Source of the DNA: Pardosa pseudoannulata
Taxonomy: Eukaryota > Arthropoda > Arachnida > Araneae > Lycosidae
Assembly: GCA_032207245.1 (NCBI GenBank)
Contig: CM063503.1
Coordinates: 56,005,017 to 56,069,016 of the forward strand
DNA length: 64,000 nt
Direction of reading: 5' to 3'
Position numbers and translations under genes: made by a program. Shown piece after piece: positions 35,517-48,513 of this stretch. Within the stretch, counting starts at the first letter, position 1; each line of letters starts with the position of its first letter. The notes below the pieces were generated by a model. It was not told where the DNA came from, did not search any database, and saw nothing but the letters and a program-made list of their open reading frames with translations.

Positions 35517-35526
35517 CTGCAAATAA

Positions 35527-35727
35527 AATTCATGTACTGTGGAATTTCATACACTTCCGTACCCATACTTTACAACATATATTTTTGGCAAAGTAACACT
35601 TAACGACTTCTGCATCGGTGGAAATAACAGTGACCACTTAACATATTCTTTTATCGTGTGCAGCTTCAAGCCCTTTACTAAACCACCTGGATACACAAGA
35701 CCTTATCCTCCCTCAGTTCCCTACTAA
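35527..35727 (+). CDS. Candidate C-terminal exon, plus strand, unknown gene
   Basis: The plus frame from 35527 to the stop at 35725-35727 reads FHTLPYPYFTTYIFGKVTL, then NDFCIGGNNSDHLTYSF, and ends FKPFTKPPGYTRPYPPSVPY. The Pro/Tyr-rich tail looks like real protein. A good acceptor (CTTTTATCGTGTGCAG) would start a shorter exon at 35664. Possible poly(A) signal AATAAA near 36312. I cannot name the gene; the exon start is unresolved. Confidence 0.35.
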   Translation, partial: NSCTVEFHTLPYPYFTTYIFGKVTLNDFCIGGNNSDHLTYSFIVCSFKPFTKPPGYTRPYPPSVPY

Positions 35728-35729
35728 TC

Positions 35730-36012
35730 ACCTCAGTTCTCCCGAAAGCAAGCCCCTGTTCCCCGAAACATTATTTCCAACAGATTGAACATTCTTTGTT
35801 GTGGACCGACATTAACCTAGTCTGTATTCTAATACCGTTCTCGGATTTCATATAGTTCGTTACGCAGAAACGGAACATGTAGCAGGCACTGGAAAGTTTA
35901 AGGTCAAGGTTTTACCTCGCTTCAGAGAATATTCGGTCTGTTTGTTTCACACCGTCATTTTCTTTTCGTCGGAATCGTATTGTTCTACGAAGCGATCGCC
36001 AGGGAGAATAAG
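35730..36012 (+). promoter_or_regulatory. GC-richer island ending in a splice donor
   Basis: This stretch is clearly less AT-rich than its surroundings, with several CpG. It ends GAGAATAAG|GTAAGCC at 36012, a good plus-strand donor. It has no long frame, so it would suit a non-coding first exon and promoter of a plus-strand gene. No TATA box at a fitting place was identified. Confidence 0.35.
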
Positions 36013-36404
36013 GTAAGCCCGCAGGTTACGGCACATAAGTGTTGTAAAGGTTTATATTTTCTTGAAAAGAAAAAGAAAATGAAAAGAACATTATTCTTAT
36101 CCCTTTGATTATTATTTTCTTATTTTTGATCGTGTTGATTTTCATTTAATATAAATTTCTTCTGTTAAGTCTCCTTTAGCATAATAAAAAAAAAATCAAC
36201 AAAATGCTAAATGCAACAAAAAAAGATAAGAACGTTGATATGCGGGAAATGGGTGATTGATTATTTTTAAAGAAAAGTAAATAATTCTTTTTCTTTCTTG
36301 GGCACTTGAATAATAAAATATAAGAGGTCAGTAGCACATATACAAAAGCTTTCTATTGCTGTATAACCGCTTTTCCACCTTAATTTAGACAGATTAAAAT
36401 TTTT
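36013..36404. other. AT-rich DNA, possible intron
   Basis: Nothing beyond an AATAAA near 36312. Confidence 0.3.
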
Positions 36405-37290
36405 TAATTAGTTAATAAATTTTTAATTGGCTAATTTTATCGTTCAAAAGCAAGAACCAAGATTGTTGTTTAAGGAGTCCATAAATGTATTTATTTTTCA
36501 GAGATATTTCTTATAATGTCTATTATAATTTTTTGTTTAAAGAAATAAGTTAAATTTAATTATTAAATAATAAAGCAAGAACAAACACTCTTTTTAAATA
36601 TTATAATTTTTAAAATTCCTTACCGTTTTGGTATTTAGAAAGAATTTTATGAAAGTTCTTTTTATTTTGGAAGCTATAGTTATTTCTTTTGCTAAAAAAT
36701 TTTAGTTAATAAATCTTTAATTGGTTAATTTTATCTTTCAAAATCAAGAATCAAGATTGCTGTTTAAGAAGTCCATAAATGTATTTATTTTTCAGAGATA
36801 CTTCTTATAATGTCTATCATAATTTTTTTGTTTAGAGAAATCAGTTAAATTTAATTATTAAATAATAAATCAAGAACAAACACTCTTTTTAAATATTATA
36901 ATTTTAAAAATTCCTTACCGTTTTGGTATTTAGAAAGAATTTTATGAAAGTTCTTTTTATTTTGAAAGCTATAGTTATTTCTTTTGTTAAAAATTATTAA
37001 TAAGTATAAATCTTTAATTGGTTAATTTTATCGTTCAAAAGCCAGAATCAAGATCTTTGTTTAAGGAGTCCATAAAAGTATTTATTTTTCAGAGATACTT
37101 CTTATAATGTCTATCATAATCTTTTTGTTTAGAGAAATCAGTTAAATTTAATTATTAAATAATATATCAAGAACAAACACTCTTTTTAAATATTATAATT
37201 TTAAAAATTACTTACAGTTTTGGTATTTAGAAAGAATTTTAAGAAAGTTCTTTTTATTTTGGAAGCTATAGTTATTTCTTTTGCTAGCAG
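36405..37290 (+). repeat. Tandem array, three ~297-bp units
   Basis: GTCCATAAATGTATTTATTT (or a variant) occurs near 36477, 36771 and 37069. Units share AAATCAAGAACAAACACTC, CCTTACCGTTTTGG and GAAAGTTCTTTTTATTTTGG. Divergence is low, so the array is relatively young. Confidence 0.85.
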
Positions 37291-37489
37291 CAATTAAGTA
37301 TTAATTGTATATTAAGACATTTCTCCTCCTCAAAATTCAGAACCTTTTATTTCATTCAAAACAATTGTGTTGAAGATACTATAATGATAATAATAATTGT
37401 GTGTGTAATACATTATGAAGACCAAAATATTAATATCATCACAACGTCAGTTTTATAACTCTATTTTAATGCAAAAGGGTTCTTAAAAC

Positions 37490-38350
37490 ATAATTATAAA
37501 GATAATGATTTCTAACTAGATATGGAACTCATAATTCATAGAAATCCCGATCTGATTATGCTCTTTTAATAACATAGTATTTAATAACTAGTACTGTAGA
37601 ATCAACTAATTATAGAACTTGTTTTCTCTAGTATCTTAGACTTCATAACCGATGAGAAGAGACTTAATAAAAGTAGCCTATGACCGTTAGGAAAGAAAAA
37701 TGGGCTTTCAATGACAGTTTAAAGAAAATTTTCTTTTTTTAACATGCAATTTTGTCTCCCGTATGAATATTTTGTAATAATTTTAGAAGGTGTAATTTAC
37801 AATGCATGCTAGCTTTAAATAAAGTATTTGAATGACTTAACCTTCTCAAGCATCCAGTTATTACATATTTTATTTATTCCAATTAATAATATGAGAAAAA
37901 ATATTTTATAAAATGAATACTAAAAACATAACGATTTCTGACTAGATCTGGAACTCATTATTCACAGGTATCGCGATCTTATGTTATTTTAATAACATTA
38001 TTTAATAACTAGTACTGTAGAATCAACAAATTATAGAACTTGTTTTCTCTAGTATCTTAGACTTCATAACCGATAAGAATAGACTTAATAAAAGTAGTTT
38101 ATGATCTTTAGAATAGAAAAAAAAAAAGATTTTTCAATGGCAGTTTTTTCAATGGATTTTTTTTTTTTAATTCTAACATGCAATCTTTTTACCCACGCTA
38201 ACATTTTGTAACGATTTTAGAAAGTGTAATTCTACAATGCATGCTAACTTTGAATGAAGTATTTGATTGACCTTACCTTCTCAAGCATCTAATTATTACA
38301 TATTTTATTTATTCTAATTAATAGCATAAGCAAAAATATATTTTATTAAA
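37490..38350 (+). repeat. Tandem array, two ~430-bp units
   Basis: GAATCAACTAATTATAGAAC and GAATCAACAAATTATAGAAC mark the two copies. Both contain CTAGTATCTTAGACTTCAT, TACAATGCATGCTA and CTTCTCAAGCATC. Confidence 0.8.
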
Positions 38351-39930
38351 TATTATTAAAAATTAGAGAAAATTTCGATATAAAAGGCGAGAAATGAATT
38401 TTAAACTTCATATAGGAATTTACGTATTCACAGTAGAGATTAAAGTTACTTGTTTATTGGTTATAAATTAAAAATATTAAAGATATTTACGTTATGTGTG
38501 GCTTACAGCTTTAATTCTTCGTATATAAACAAGTCTGAATTAAAATATACGTCTTCAAATATTATAACACATTATTTAAAAAATTTAAATTTAAAACATT
38601 AAAATTAAAATTTTTAAGTGAAAAGCATATTTTTTACAAACAAAAGTTACATATTCGTTTTAAATATTGCAAATTACTTTTCACAAAAATTATCTTTACA
38701 TCAAGAATTTGAATTTATCTTTGTGAGAAATCTATCTCTGGTGTCTTTAATGTATTTTTTAATTTAATAAATTCATAGTCGATAACAATGTAATGAAGCT
38801 TTAATAGGAAAATTAAACTTAATGTCAAAATTTGATAGGAATTGCACAAGTAAATTTCGTTAGTTGTAACGTTACAGGATAGTAACAAAGAACAGAATTG
38901 TCTTTCAAAGCTGATTATGTAAATGACGTCAGTGTCAGGGAATGTTGAAGATCTGAAACATAGTGATACAGTGAGTTAAATAAATAGTACTGAAATGCGT
39001 ATCTTATATCTTTAAAACTATTAACTACTATGATTTAAATTTAATCAAGCGTTAGAAATTTTAAATAATAGAAATATTCTATGAGTTTTTTAATTTTCTT
39101 ATTGTTATAGCGCACATTCTGTATAAAGCATATATATAGATAAGCATTTCAAATCCTGTGGTATTTAATTACATTAATTTTGAATGACAAATAGCGAGAA
39201 TTCAAATGATTTCAGGAAAACTGCTAGTTTGAGCAGTTAAAACATTTATTTGTTGAATTAGAAATGCTTAACTGCCTTTTGCAAGCGAACTAAATGCTGC
39301 AATACGGTGAACATTAATAATCCCCAAGTATTATTTATAGTAGTTTTTTTTTTAAGGGGAGGGTATTGCTGCCATGGAATTAGATAGTTATTCCCCGAAA
39401 TGCGAAGGGTACCCCTTATTATCTTGGTGAATTGAAGACCAATTTATCATGGCTGCAGAGAGTAGGTTTGCCTGAGGTACATCACATAAGGATTACACTT
39501 TTCCTTTTATTTGACAGAAAGGTGAATTCGCTCTCTTTACCACCTACTCATTTGTCTAGAAAGGAAATCAAGTATTAAGAAATCAGCATTTTACTTTAAG
39601 AATTGTACATAAAGAAAAATATTCTGCAATGAAAAGTAACCGAAACTTCAACTTAGCTAGCTGAACTTCCTGTGGTACAATGCTGTGGTTAAATTTGAAA
39701 TGTCATGCTATTTATAACTACAAATGAGAAACTTATTAAATCTTTCAGAATATAATGATATCTAGAGTAACAAAAAATACCACAACTATGGAAGTCATCA
39801 AATTATTTCTAATAATTTTCGTAAGGTTATAATTAACTTTATTCTCACACTCCTACGTGCTTGAAGTACTCATTGAGAGTGTGGCTGTTAGACACGCAAA
39901 GTATATCGTGTGTTCACTGAACACATGCTT
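38351..39930. other. AT-rich DNA, nothing recognised
   Basis: No exon-like or transposon structure. A palindromic TGTGTTCACTGAACACA sits near 39909. Confidence 0.3.
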
Positions 39931-39933
39931 TGA

Positions 39934-40206
39934 AGCCATTCGGATGTTATTCTCAAACTGCGTGATCAGACCGTTATCTACAAAATCGATTGCTTGCGGT
40001 GTTACCAGTTCTACTGCCAAGCTGTTGCTTTGAAGAAGTGCAGCTGTCGCCTAGGCAGACAGCTTTGCTGTCCCGTTCACGGTCTAACGGGCAGAACACC
40101 TGACCACATACAGCAACAAAACACGTCCCGAAAAAAAAGTGAAAACCTCTTATTTCCGACCTATTTTATGTTATCCGTATTTAATGAAGGGGAGGAGAAA
40201 CGCTAA
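39934..40206 (+). other. Unusual Cys-rich open frame in a GC-richer patch
   Basis: The plus frame reads LRDQTVIYKIDCLRCYQF, YCQAVALKKCSCRLGRQ, LCCPVHGLTGRTPDHIQQQ and ends EGEEKR. The minus strand of the same DNA also has an open frame (VFCPLDRERDSKAVCLGD, SCTSSKQQLGS) between a possible acceptor and a possible donor (ACTG|GTAAC). At most one is coding. No known domain and no ATG start in context. Confidence 0.25.
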
Positions 40207-41680
40207 ATAAATATACTTCTGCTCCCACGATTACCAGAGGTTGAATTTTTAGGAAACGAAAGTTCGTTAAGCATGTTATATCTGGGAGGGAAAAAAAAAA
40301 AGAAGAAAAAGAAAAACACGTTTTTTTTTCTGATATTGTGGATTTATAACTAAGAAGGGAAAATTAGACAAAAGAATAACCCCGTAAATAATTGCTTGTA
40401 TTTTTGTGGCTAGTTATTTATATATACATATATTTTTTTTATCGCAACAGTAGTCACTATTTAAAGACTATGATCATGTATATCATTACAACTGAAACAT
40501 GTCATGTCCTTAAGGAGTGAAACGTATCATTATCTTCTAGGGTCCTGCTCTAATGCTTTTCTTGACTGGGGTCTTAAAGAAAGAATGCCTTTCCTTGTTT
40601 AAGACCTCAGTTAAGAAAGTCTATGTCTTTCTGTCTACTTATGCCACCAAATAACCTATGGTACTGTTAAATTATGTCCATATGATCGGATTAGAGCAAC
40701 CAAAATTGCTCTTCACTCTACAGTAATATGTCATTTTGTTTTTCTGATGTAGTTAGAGCATAACACCCACTTTTAAGTACTTTTATAATATTAAATATTC
40801 TATATTGTTACTTGATGAAATCGGCAATTTTAGTTTTACAGAATATTAAAAAATGTATGCATTTCGTAGTCAGTTGGTTTATCATTTGTAAATTAACCCC
40901 TGTAGAATTACCATTACTCAATTAGAGGAGTTTCTTCGACGTCAAACATATCTATTTGAGTATGACAGTTCTGAGATCACACTTTTTTTTATATTTTACT
41001 CTTTGTATTATGTCAAGATAGCATATGAGAGTAATTGAAGTATAAAGACAGCTGCATTAACTCCAGTCGAATAAAAAAAAGGAAATTCTGTTTAAGTCTT
41101 CCTTAACTTGAAAATATTAATAAAATTATATGTTTCAAAATTAGTATTTTTAATTAACTAGTTATTTTAATTTATAATTAAACTAAAAAGTTAATCAGTT
41201 AAAATGATGGAAGGAATGTTTAACGGCTATTTGCCTTTCATATTTGTTATATACGTTGTACTAAATGTTAAAGTGTTAATACCAAGTACAAATTTCCGAC
41301 GTGAGACATATATTTTTGGATAGATATCACTATGAGTTATGGCTACACCGGTTTTTATAGTCTCTTTGTTTCATTCAATGAAAACCATGCTTCTTTTCTA
41401 GAAACAAAAAGATGCTTCCTAAGTGATTAACTAATATTTCCTGGAGTCATGTAAAAATTTAATGCTGTACAAGCAAACAAATAAATAAAATCTGAAAATT
41501 GAATATAATTAATACATTTATTCAGATATTTTTGAAGTAATATCTGAATGTGTTGTTCATTAAAATTAATCTTTCTCTTGAAAATTACCAGTCGAATTTA
41601 AAATATATATCGATTGATTCTATTTGTGTCCATACAGTATGTATGTAATATTGTAATATATCATTATTCAATACTGGAAG
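40207..41680. other. AT-rich DNA, nothing recognised
   Basis: No tandem structure or transposon ends. Frames are short. Confidence 0.3.
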
Positions 41681-41800
41681 TAATCAGAGGACCAAAGACC
41701 GTGAAATTAACTTGTTTTTCATCTGAGAACATGAGACGCCCATGAATGCGTAGCATTTCCGCACAACTCTTACCTTTAGGTCCGGTCATGGGTCCACGAG
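41681..41800 (-). pseudogene. Possible Tc1/mariner transposase remnant
   Basis: The minus-strand frame reads GKSCAEMLRIHGRLMFSDEK followed by QVNFTVFG. LMFSDEK resembles the catalytic FSDE/FTDE motif of Tc1/mariner transposases (second Asp of the triad). Nothing else of the protein is recognisable and no inverted ends were found. Confidence 0.35.
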
Positions 41801-42512
41801 TTCACTTCCTCATTCACCTTTTTTTCAACATCCGCAAACAACTGCCACTTTCAAAAATGCAATGTTCATGACACTGAATTCATCTCCCCCTAACCAAATG
41901 TTAAAAAAAAAAAAACTTCCAATTCTGATATTTTCTTGATTTTGGTACACTTTAATTACTAATATGCTACAACATGCATATTTGGCGATTAATATATTTA
42001 ATCCTGGATGTATTTATGTGGGTGTAACACAAATAACAAAAAAAAATTAGATAATTATTTAGCTTACGAATTAATTTTTTTTAAATATATATGTCCACGT
42101 ACGAGTAAAATTTTTATCAAAATCTCTTAATCTATTAATTTCGTTTTCAGGTATTAAAATATTACAGTTCTTTTTTCAAATGTATAACAACAAGAATTCA
42201 TCAAGAAATTTTAAAGTACTTTCTCCTCGACAGTAAAATAAATATATTCGTCATTATAAATATACGCTGAATGTGAGAAATATTACAAGTAAAATATAAT
42301 TCTGAATGTACAACTGAAAGCACTATAGATCTCAAATGTTGCAAAAGTTACTATTTCACATAAGATCAATTTATATTTTAAATAAACTATTTAATGTAGA
42401 AATGAAATAATGTGATAATTTACGGCTGATGGTTAAATAATTAGTCGCTAGTAAACAGTGCTATTTCATTTTTAAATGCACCGTATATACAAATGTATTA
42501 AGAACATTAAAC

Positions 42513-42513
<1 letters not shown>
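41801..42513. other. AT-rich DNA, nothing recognised
   Basis: May include decayed remains of the same Tc1/mariner element. Confidence 0.25.

Positions 42514-42603
<90 letters not shown>
42514..42603. repeat. (TA)n microsatellite
   Basis: About 90 bases of TA without interruption. Confidence 0.95.
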
Positions 42604-42605
<2 letters not shown>

Positions 42606-42787
42606 CTCTTTTTTTACTTTGATTCCAAGCCATTATTCTACCCCGAGTATACATCTCGAGACATTTCAGTCTACGTACATGAAGATTATTTAGACTTTTT
42701 ATTCTATCTTAGCTTTGATTTTTTAAATTGATTTGACTATAAATAATAGGATTACTTCCTTTGAAATTTCATATTATAAATCTGAAC

Positions 42788-42793
42788 TTTATT
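42788..42793 (-). terminator. Poly(A) signal AATAAA, minus strand
   Basis: TTTATT on the plus strand gives AATAAA on the minus strand, about 148 bases downstream of the stop of the candidate terminal exon at 42941. Confidence 0.4.
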
Positions 42794-42940
42794 AAATAAT
42801 TCAGTGGTTATATTCTGTGTGCGACTTTTGTCAAAAGTTGAAACCACAAAATATAATCACTAAACAAATTTGTTTCTATTAACCTACTTCTTAGTATTTG
42901 TTTATATCCTAGGACAGCACCCAAGTAAAAAAGTTACATG

Positions 42941-43107
42941 CTATCGTGTTTGTCGGTCATTAAGTTTATCCTTGTCTTCATCCGTAGCCGCAAGCTGTAA
43001 ACTGCCACCTGCCCGTTTCCGTATTTCCAACTTATTACAACCCTTCCGGTAGATAGCCGTTTTAATAGCTCTCCCAGTCAAAGAACTTTTGTCTTTTTTA
43101 TTCTTGT
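42941..43107 (-). CDS. Candidate terminal coding exon, minus strand, unknown gene
   Basis: On the minus strand, an acceptor-like GTGAGCCTTTTTAAG leads into a frame reading NKKDKSSLTGRAIKTAIYRK, GCNKLEIRKRAGGSLQLAA and TDEDKDKLNDRQTR, then TAG at 42943-42941. The segment is less AT-rich than its neighbours and the peptide has a balanced, charged composition typical of a cytoplasmic C-terminus. AATAAA follows 148 bases on. I do not recognise the family. The acceptor tract is short, so the exon start could be elsewhere. The overlapping plus frame at 42870-43052 looks like its shadow. Confidence 0.45.
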
Positions 43108-43895
43108 CTTAAAAAGGCTCACAAACATACGATACACAGGTGGTTCCGCTGTAGATGAAGTAAAAAAAGGGAACAAAAGCCGTTAACCATGAAAAAAAAA
43201 ATTCACAAGTACCTAAACTCTTTCATGAAAATGTTCAACTGTGAATGAATAGCTTTTTTTCTTCTTCTTTATTTTGAATACTGTAACTGAACATTGAGGG
43301 AAACCGAATAATTTTCCGAAAGCGACAATGACCTTTTAAATATTTTGGGGAATAAATAAATATTGCTTACAAATAGTCTCAAAACACTCTGCAGTAAACC
43401 CATTGAATCAAATGACATTTCAGCTAAGCTTAATAAAATCTTACGGTTACTGCTTTATATATCATATATATTAATAACCTTACAGATACTACTTTTTACC
43501 ATTTTGTATGTTTTTAATGCCCAGAGTGAAAGGGTGTTGATTTTTAATTCCACTTTTAGTTTTATCATCATTATTTTACCCTATGGAAAAATGTTGGTAT
43601 TTTAGTAAACTTACTCCAAAAAGAAAATATTAACTTGTTTTTCTTTTAAAACACAATTTTATCTGAATATACAATGGTAAGGTTCACAAACATTTATCAA
43701 ACTTATTAGCAATGATAACGCTTCATTGTTTACTAGTTATTTTCTATTTAAAACAATTATTTTCAATTTGATCAGAAAATATATGCATATAGCATACTAC
43801 TTTTATTCCTGGGAGATAAATAAAATTTGATGTACTAGAATAACTTAAAAATTAAAATCTTATTTCTCAAACCACATATGCTCTGGCTTGTCTAG
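43108..43895. other. AT-rich DNA with a hydrophobic open frame
   Basis: A plus frame at 43363-43605 encodes about 80 residues with two hydrophobic stretches (LLLYISYILITLQILLFTIL and STFSFIIIILPYG). It lacks an ATG start and clear splice sites. AT-rich DNA often gives such frames, so it is not called as a gene. Confidence 0.25.
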
Positions 43896-43963
43896 CTTGT
43901 AGAAGACTGGAAGATTCTTTTACTCGCTTACGGATAAGTTCCCTGCTGTTATATATGAATAAA
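43896..43963 (+). CDS. Candidate small internal exon, plus strand
   Basis: A good acceptor (CTCTGGCTTGTCTAG) and donor (AATAAA|GTAAGT) bound a 68-bp segment reading CRRLEDSFTRLRISSLLLYM then NK. It starts with two bases of a split codon and ends in phase 0, compatible with the phase-0 start of the next plus-strand candidate at 48514. Such short exons are easily found by chance. Confidence 0.25.
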
Positions 43964-46900
43964 GTAAGTTTTACGAACACTGAAATACATTTCGCAATGA
44001 CATCGTACTAGATTTCGTAGTTAAGTATAAAATATCTACTATATATGAGAAAAACAAGCCGCTCGTCCCTCCTGCAGTCTGCAGGAATTCATGCTGTGAT
44101 TTTATTGCCAGCTTCGTAAGAGAATACCCTAAATTCGATGTTGCAAGTAACAGTTCATCAAGTGTTTGTCTATATAAATTAACGAATCGCGAGAATCAAA
44201 CTGTTTTCTTTTCCCCCAACATAAATTTGGGTTTCAAAACTTTCAGATAGATTAAATTTACCTTGGAGTTAGAGTAAAATACATTAAAAATGAAATTGTT
44301 GGCTTTATCTTCATCAAAGCAGTTTTTTAATCATCGAAGCAACATATTTCAAATGAATGTCGTGGCAAATTCAAAGGATAAGATTTTGAAAACATAGTTA
44401 AACTTAAAGCATTTTTGAATAACTTTTATTTTCTTATACCTTTTCATAAGTATATTGTTTTAAGCAACCAAGTGAATAAAATAATCCTAGAATAATACCT
44501 CTTAAATTTGTTTTTATTTTTTACATTAGTATCCAATAGATTTAGAAATACCAAAATTGAAATAAAATTCTACTTAAAATTGAATACACATTGTATTAAA
44601 ATTTTCAAAATTGCTCGTATCATGGACTAGTCACTTTTAAAAATGGTAAAAGATGTCAGATTTATTGAAATTAGTCATATAGTAGTATAACTAAAAATAT
44701 TACGGAATCAGGGTTTTTCTCTTGCTGTATTAAAATTTATGGTCATGTGTTTGTATTCTTTTGACCCATAAAAAAGAAAATAATTTCGCATTCATTTTTT
44801 TTTCTTGTTTGAAATGCTTTGCACGCGAGTTATTTTTAAATATATTGGTAGGCGGATATAATATCATATTCTGCATAGTAATAGAGTAAAAAGGAATTTT
44901 TTAAGTCCATTTTTGTTGAGGCTTCATCATTATCAGAGACAGCCTAAGTTTTTGTGTCCATTGTAAAACACAAATATGCCTTCTCTTTCCCTCGCCCCAA
45001 ATTTAGTAAAAAAGTTTTAATACAAAAAAACTTTAATACTCATTTAATTTCTAGAATCAAATAATATAAATACATTTTTGGGGTTGTGTTTATTTGTTTA
45101 CTTTTGCTCCCTAGTTTAGGCGGTTTTGTAGCTCCTAAATTTTTACCATCGTCTATGTTAGACCGCCTGAAGCTATCCTTGTTCGATATGCATTTAAAAA
45201 CCACTTCATAAACAATAAAAAACATCGTTTTCATATTTTGTATACTTAATCTGAGAGTCCTACAGTTATTTAATGTTAGGTTAATTGAAACCTTCAACAT
45301 ATTATCCCCTTATTACAAGAATGAAATTAACCATTATTTAGTATTGATATTATCTATCAATCTAAAATTGCTCTTTTCTTTTAGAATAATTCGCAAACTG
45401 TGCTTGATAGACATCTGCCAATTCATGTTATATGGTCATTACATTCTCTGTTGCTGAGGACAAAATATGTTACGTGAGAACTCACCAAACTTCCTTTTTG
45501 TTTCTGAAGAAATCTCTTGACCCATGTCAGTTCAGATTTATCTTTTAATTGTGTATGACCTAGTTGAAAATCTTGCCACCATTTCTTTTAGGGTCCTTTC
45601 AAGTTAAATGAGATAATTCCCTGCAATTTTTCATGGTTAGCAAACAGTGCAGGATTGCATCATATAGACGAGGAGGAAAAGTTATCCTCAAAATGTCTTC
45701 AAATGTTTACCATTAAAATAGATTTCTTATTTGTTATATTAGTTTGTGAATTATACTGGCTTTATTTCAGTTGTATTTGGGCCATTTTTTTTCTAGTTTA
45801 CACTCTGTTTTTCTTTCTTTTTACAATAAACGTGCTATTGTGATTTCTTTAAGCGTGTACCACTTCAAATGATTTGAAGTCAATGTAACAGTTTGCATCA
45901 ACTATACAAATAAATAAAAAATAAAAAAAGGTTGATGTAACAGCTACTAATTTAATAATAGCAAGGATTCTGAGAGGAATTTCGAATTGTGTAAAATTAA
46001 AATATAAAGAAAAATTGCAAGGAAAGTGATAATCCTGCTCTAAGGTGGAAAGTGATATTAAATTTAATGAACGCAATAAGGTGTTGGTAACTGATCACAT
46101 ATGCAAAATAATAAGTTTCATATAATTTTAATAAAGATACAGTTTATCAAGACAAATGATGTAACTTTTAAAATATATATTTGTATTGATACCAAATTAC
46201 TAATCACACTAAATCACAAACTACTAATCTTTAGTTAAAATACGACGAGAAATTTAAAATAAATTAAACTTTAAAACATGTTTCCATAAACAGTAAAACA
46301 TATAAAATTGTTATTTTTTATATAAAATAGTTTTTGGCGGTATTTAAAAAATGCAAAAATTATCTAGTAGACTTAACTTCTTATTCAAAAATGATTTGCT
46401 CTTACCATAGAAACACAGTACGGTGCTATACATAAAATTTTTTAGCATTAAAACATTATAAATTCAATAATCCATTTATAGTTATTATCAAGCATTTTGA
46501 GTACAATTCATATAAGGATTGCAAAATAATGTAATGTTTCTTTTCGGTACTAATGTTAAGAATCTTTAAGCAAAATTAAAATAAATTGCATGTTCTACAG
46601 TATTTTATTTTTTCCTGTCATCCGTTTGTCACAGTTTTGACAAAACATATTAATCAGAATGTATTCTGATACAATTCTCAGAACATGGAATCCTCGCATA
46701 TGGTAAACATTTTGTTTTCAAAACGCTTAATTCTCCGAAAATGTAACGCATCTGCTTTGAGTATAAACAGATGGACAAATAATGCTGGATAATAAACAGT
46801 ACGACATGATGCAATGACAATGACTGACTTTATGTGCCAGACGTTCTTGTCTCATGGAATAATTATCATACGAATCACTCCTCCGATTTATTACGATACT

Positions 46901-48513
46901 TTCCTAGTAATACATTTAATAATCAAGAGACCGTGAAATTTTCTACCAAAATAGCCTATTTCATAAACATGAACACCATATTTTTGTTAAAAGGGTCAAA
47001 AAGGGACATTTTTATTAGAAGATTGTAACATATATATGATTGGTTTGGTTTGAAGTGTAGTGTTTTACTATTTTTCTACACGAGAACATATATTTGAATT
47101 TGCGCAATTTTATTGCAAAGTTCCTTTTTTTATTTATATAAAACCAAATTATTTTAAAAAATGTATTTTTTTATCAAGTTATATAATGTATATCAATGTT
47201 ATAATAACTTAAAATCCCGAAAAAATTTATTGCCATGCTTTTGTTTGAGATATTTAAATCTTTTAACAAGTTTTCTACAAAGCTAACAGCAGCTTGAAAC
47301 TCAAAGTAATCAAAGTCTTGGGCATATATATGAACTAAAATAATACAGACACTTATCTAAAATTATGATTTAATTTATATTTAACAATAAAACACAACAC
47401 AAAGTATCTCCCAATATTTTAGTTAAACCGATTAGAGTGCCATATGCAAAATAATTATATTTTGTAAAATTATACACAGAAAAACTACATGTTTCCAATA
47501 CCAAGTTGTGTACATAATATTAATCATTATTGATGTTATTATGTTTATGTAAATATAGACGACAGTGAGATTAAATACATACGTCTAGAAAATATCCAAT
47601 TATTTACTAGTTTGCTTAAACTAAAAATATTCTCTTATATTTATCAGCAAGGATGGGGAATTCTCAAGTACAGTCTAAAAGCTTTGTGCTGTCTTAAAAA
47701 CTTTGAATATTCGATCAAGTATTATTACTAATATACTATCGGTCATACTCAATAAAAAAATAAGAATTTATAGTAAGCAATTAAGTAAACTATAGTTATT
47801 TGATTGACTATATTTATTTAATATATTTAAATTCAGAATAAATAAGAAAAATTAAAACACCGGAATCCCTTGTCGACTGTTTTAATATATGTGTTCATAA
47901 ACAAATACAGTAAAATTCAATTTAGATGTATTTTACGGTTATTTAAGCAGACGTTTTCGTATAAAATAAAAAGACTGAAATATTGAGCATCCCGTTAAAA
48001 TCATATATTTTATGTCTTTTTGCCACGTGTGAAAAAAATTGTATTTTGTCTGATTTCTAGTTTTGTAGCAATTAAACATTCTAAATCTTAAATGAAAACA
48101 TATTTTTAAAAATGAAATTCTTTGTAAGGAAAAATTGTCAGGTAAGTTAAATTTGCATTGTAGTTGAAGCCCGGAAAATATTGATCCACTAGTCAGCAAG
48201 CTTTTGCGTCACATGCGCTAAGAATGTTTTTTGATAACACCCAATTAAAAGGGGCCTCAAAAGTAGAAGAACGGTTAGGTAAAGTTCAAGATCGGATAAA
48301 ATTATAAACTGATATCCATTTTTAATAATTTTTATTTTACTTTTGAGGATAGTTATTTGATTGCATAATTTTCTTCTAAATCGGATTCAAAGCTTTTCGG
48401 CTTGGATTCAAATCCTTAATCTAAATATAACTTAAGTGTAATAATCTAAATATCTTTAAATCCTTAATATCCTTAAAATACATCTACAGCTTTAATGAAA
48501 ATTATAATTTTAG
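43964..48513. other. AT-rich DNA, possible long intron
   Basis: Several exon-like frames were inspected. A minus frame at about 43975-44205 reads LYRQTLDELLLATSNLGYSL but lacks a donor. A plus segment at 47648-47718 (QGWGILKYSLKALCCLKNF) has a good acceptor but its phase does not fit the 48514 exon. Frames at 45040-45300 (-) and 45655-45843 (+) show no domain. No transposon ends were seen. Confidence 0.3.

Noticed and set aside
43975..44208. Minus frame containing LDELLLATSNLGYSLTKLA
   Set aside because: Reads well but has no donor and a weak acceptor; kept only as a remark.
48061..48141. Plus-strand segment with excellent acceptor (TCTGATTTCTAG) and donor (CAG|GTAAGT)
   Set aside because: Stops occur early in the frames, so it is not a coding exon; without transcripts a non-coding exon cannot be separated from chance.
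47939..48199. 86-codon minus frame
   Set aside because: No domain, biased to Phe, Lys and Ile as expected of AT-rich DNA, and no clear splice sites at its ends.
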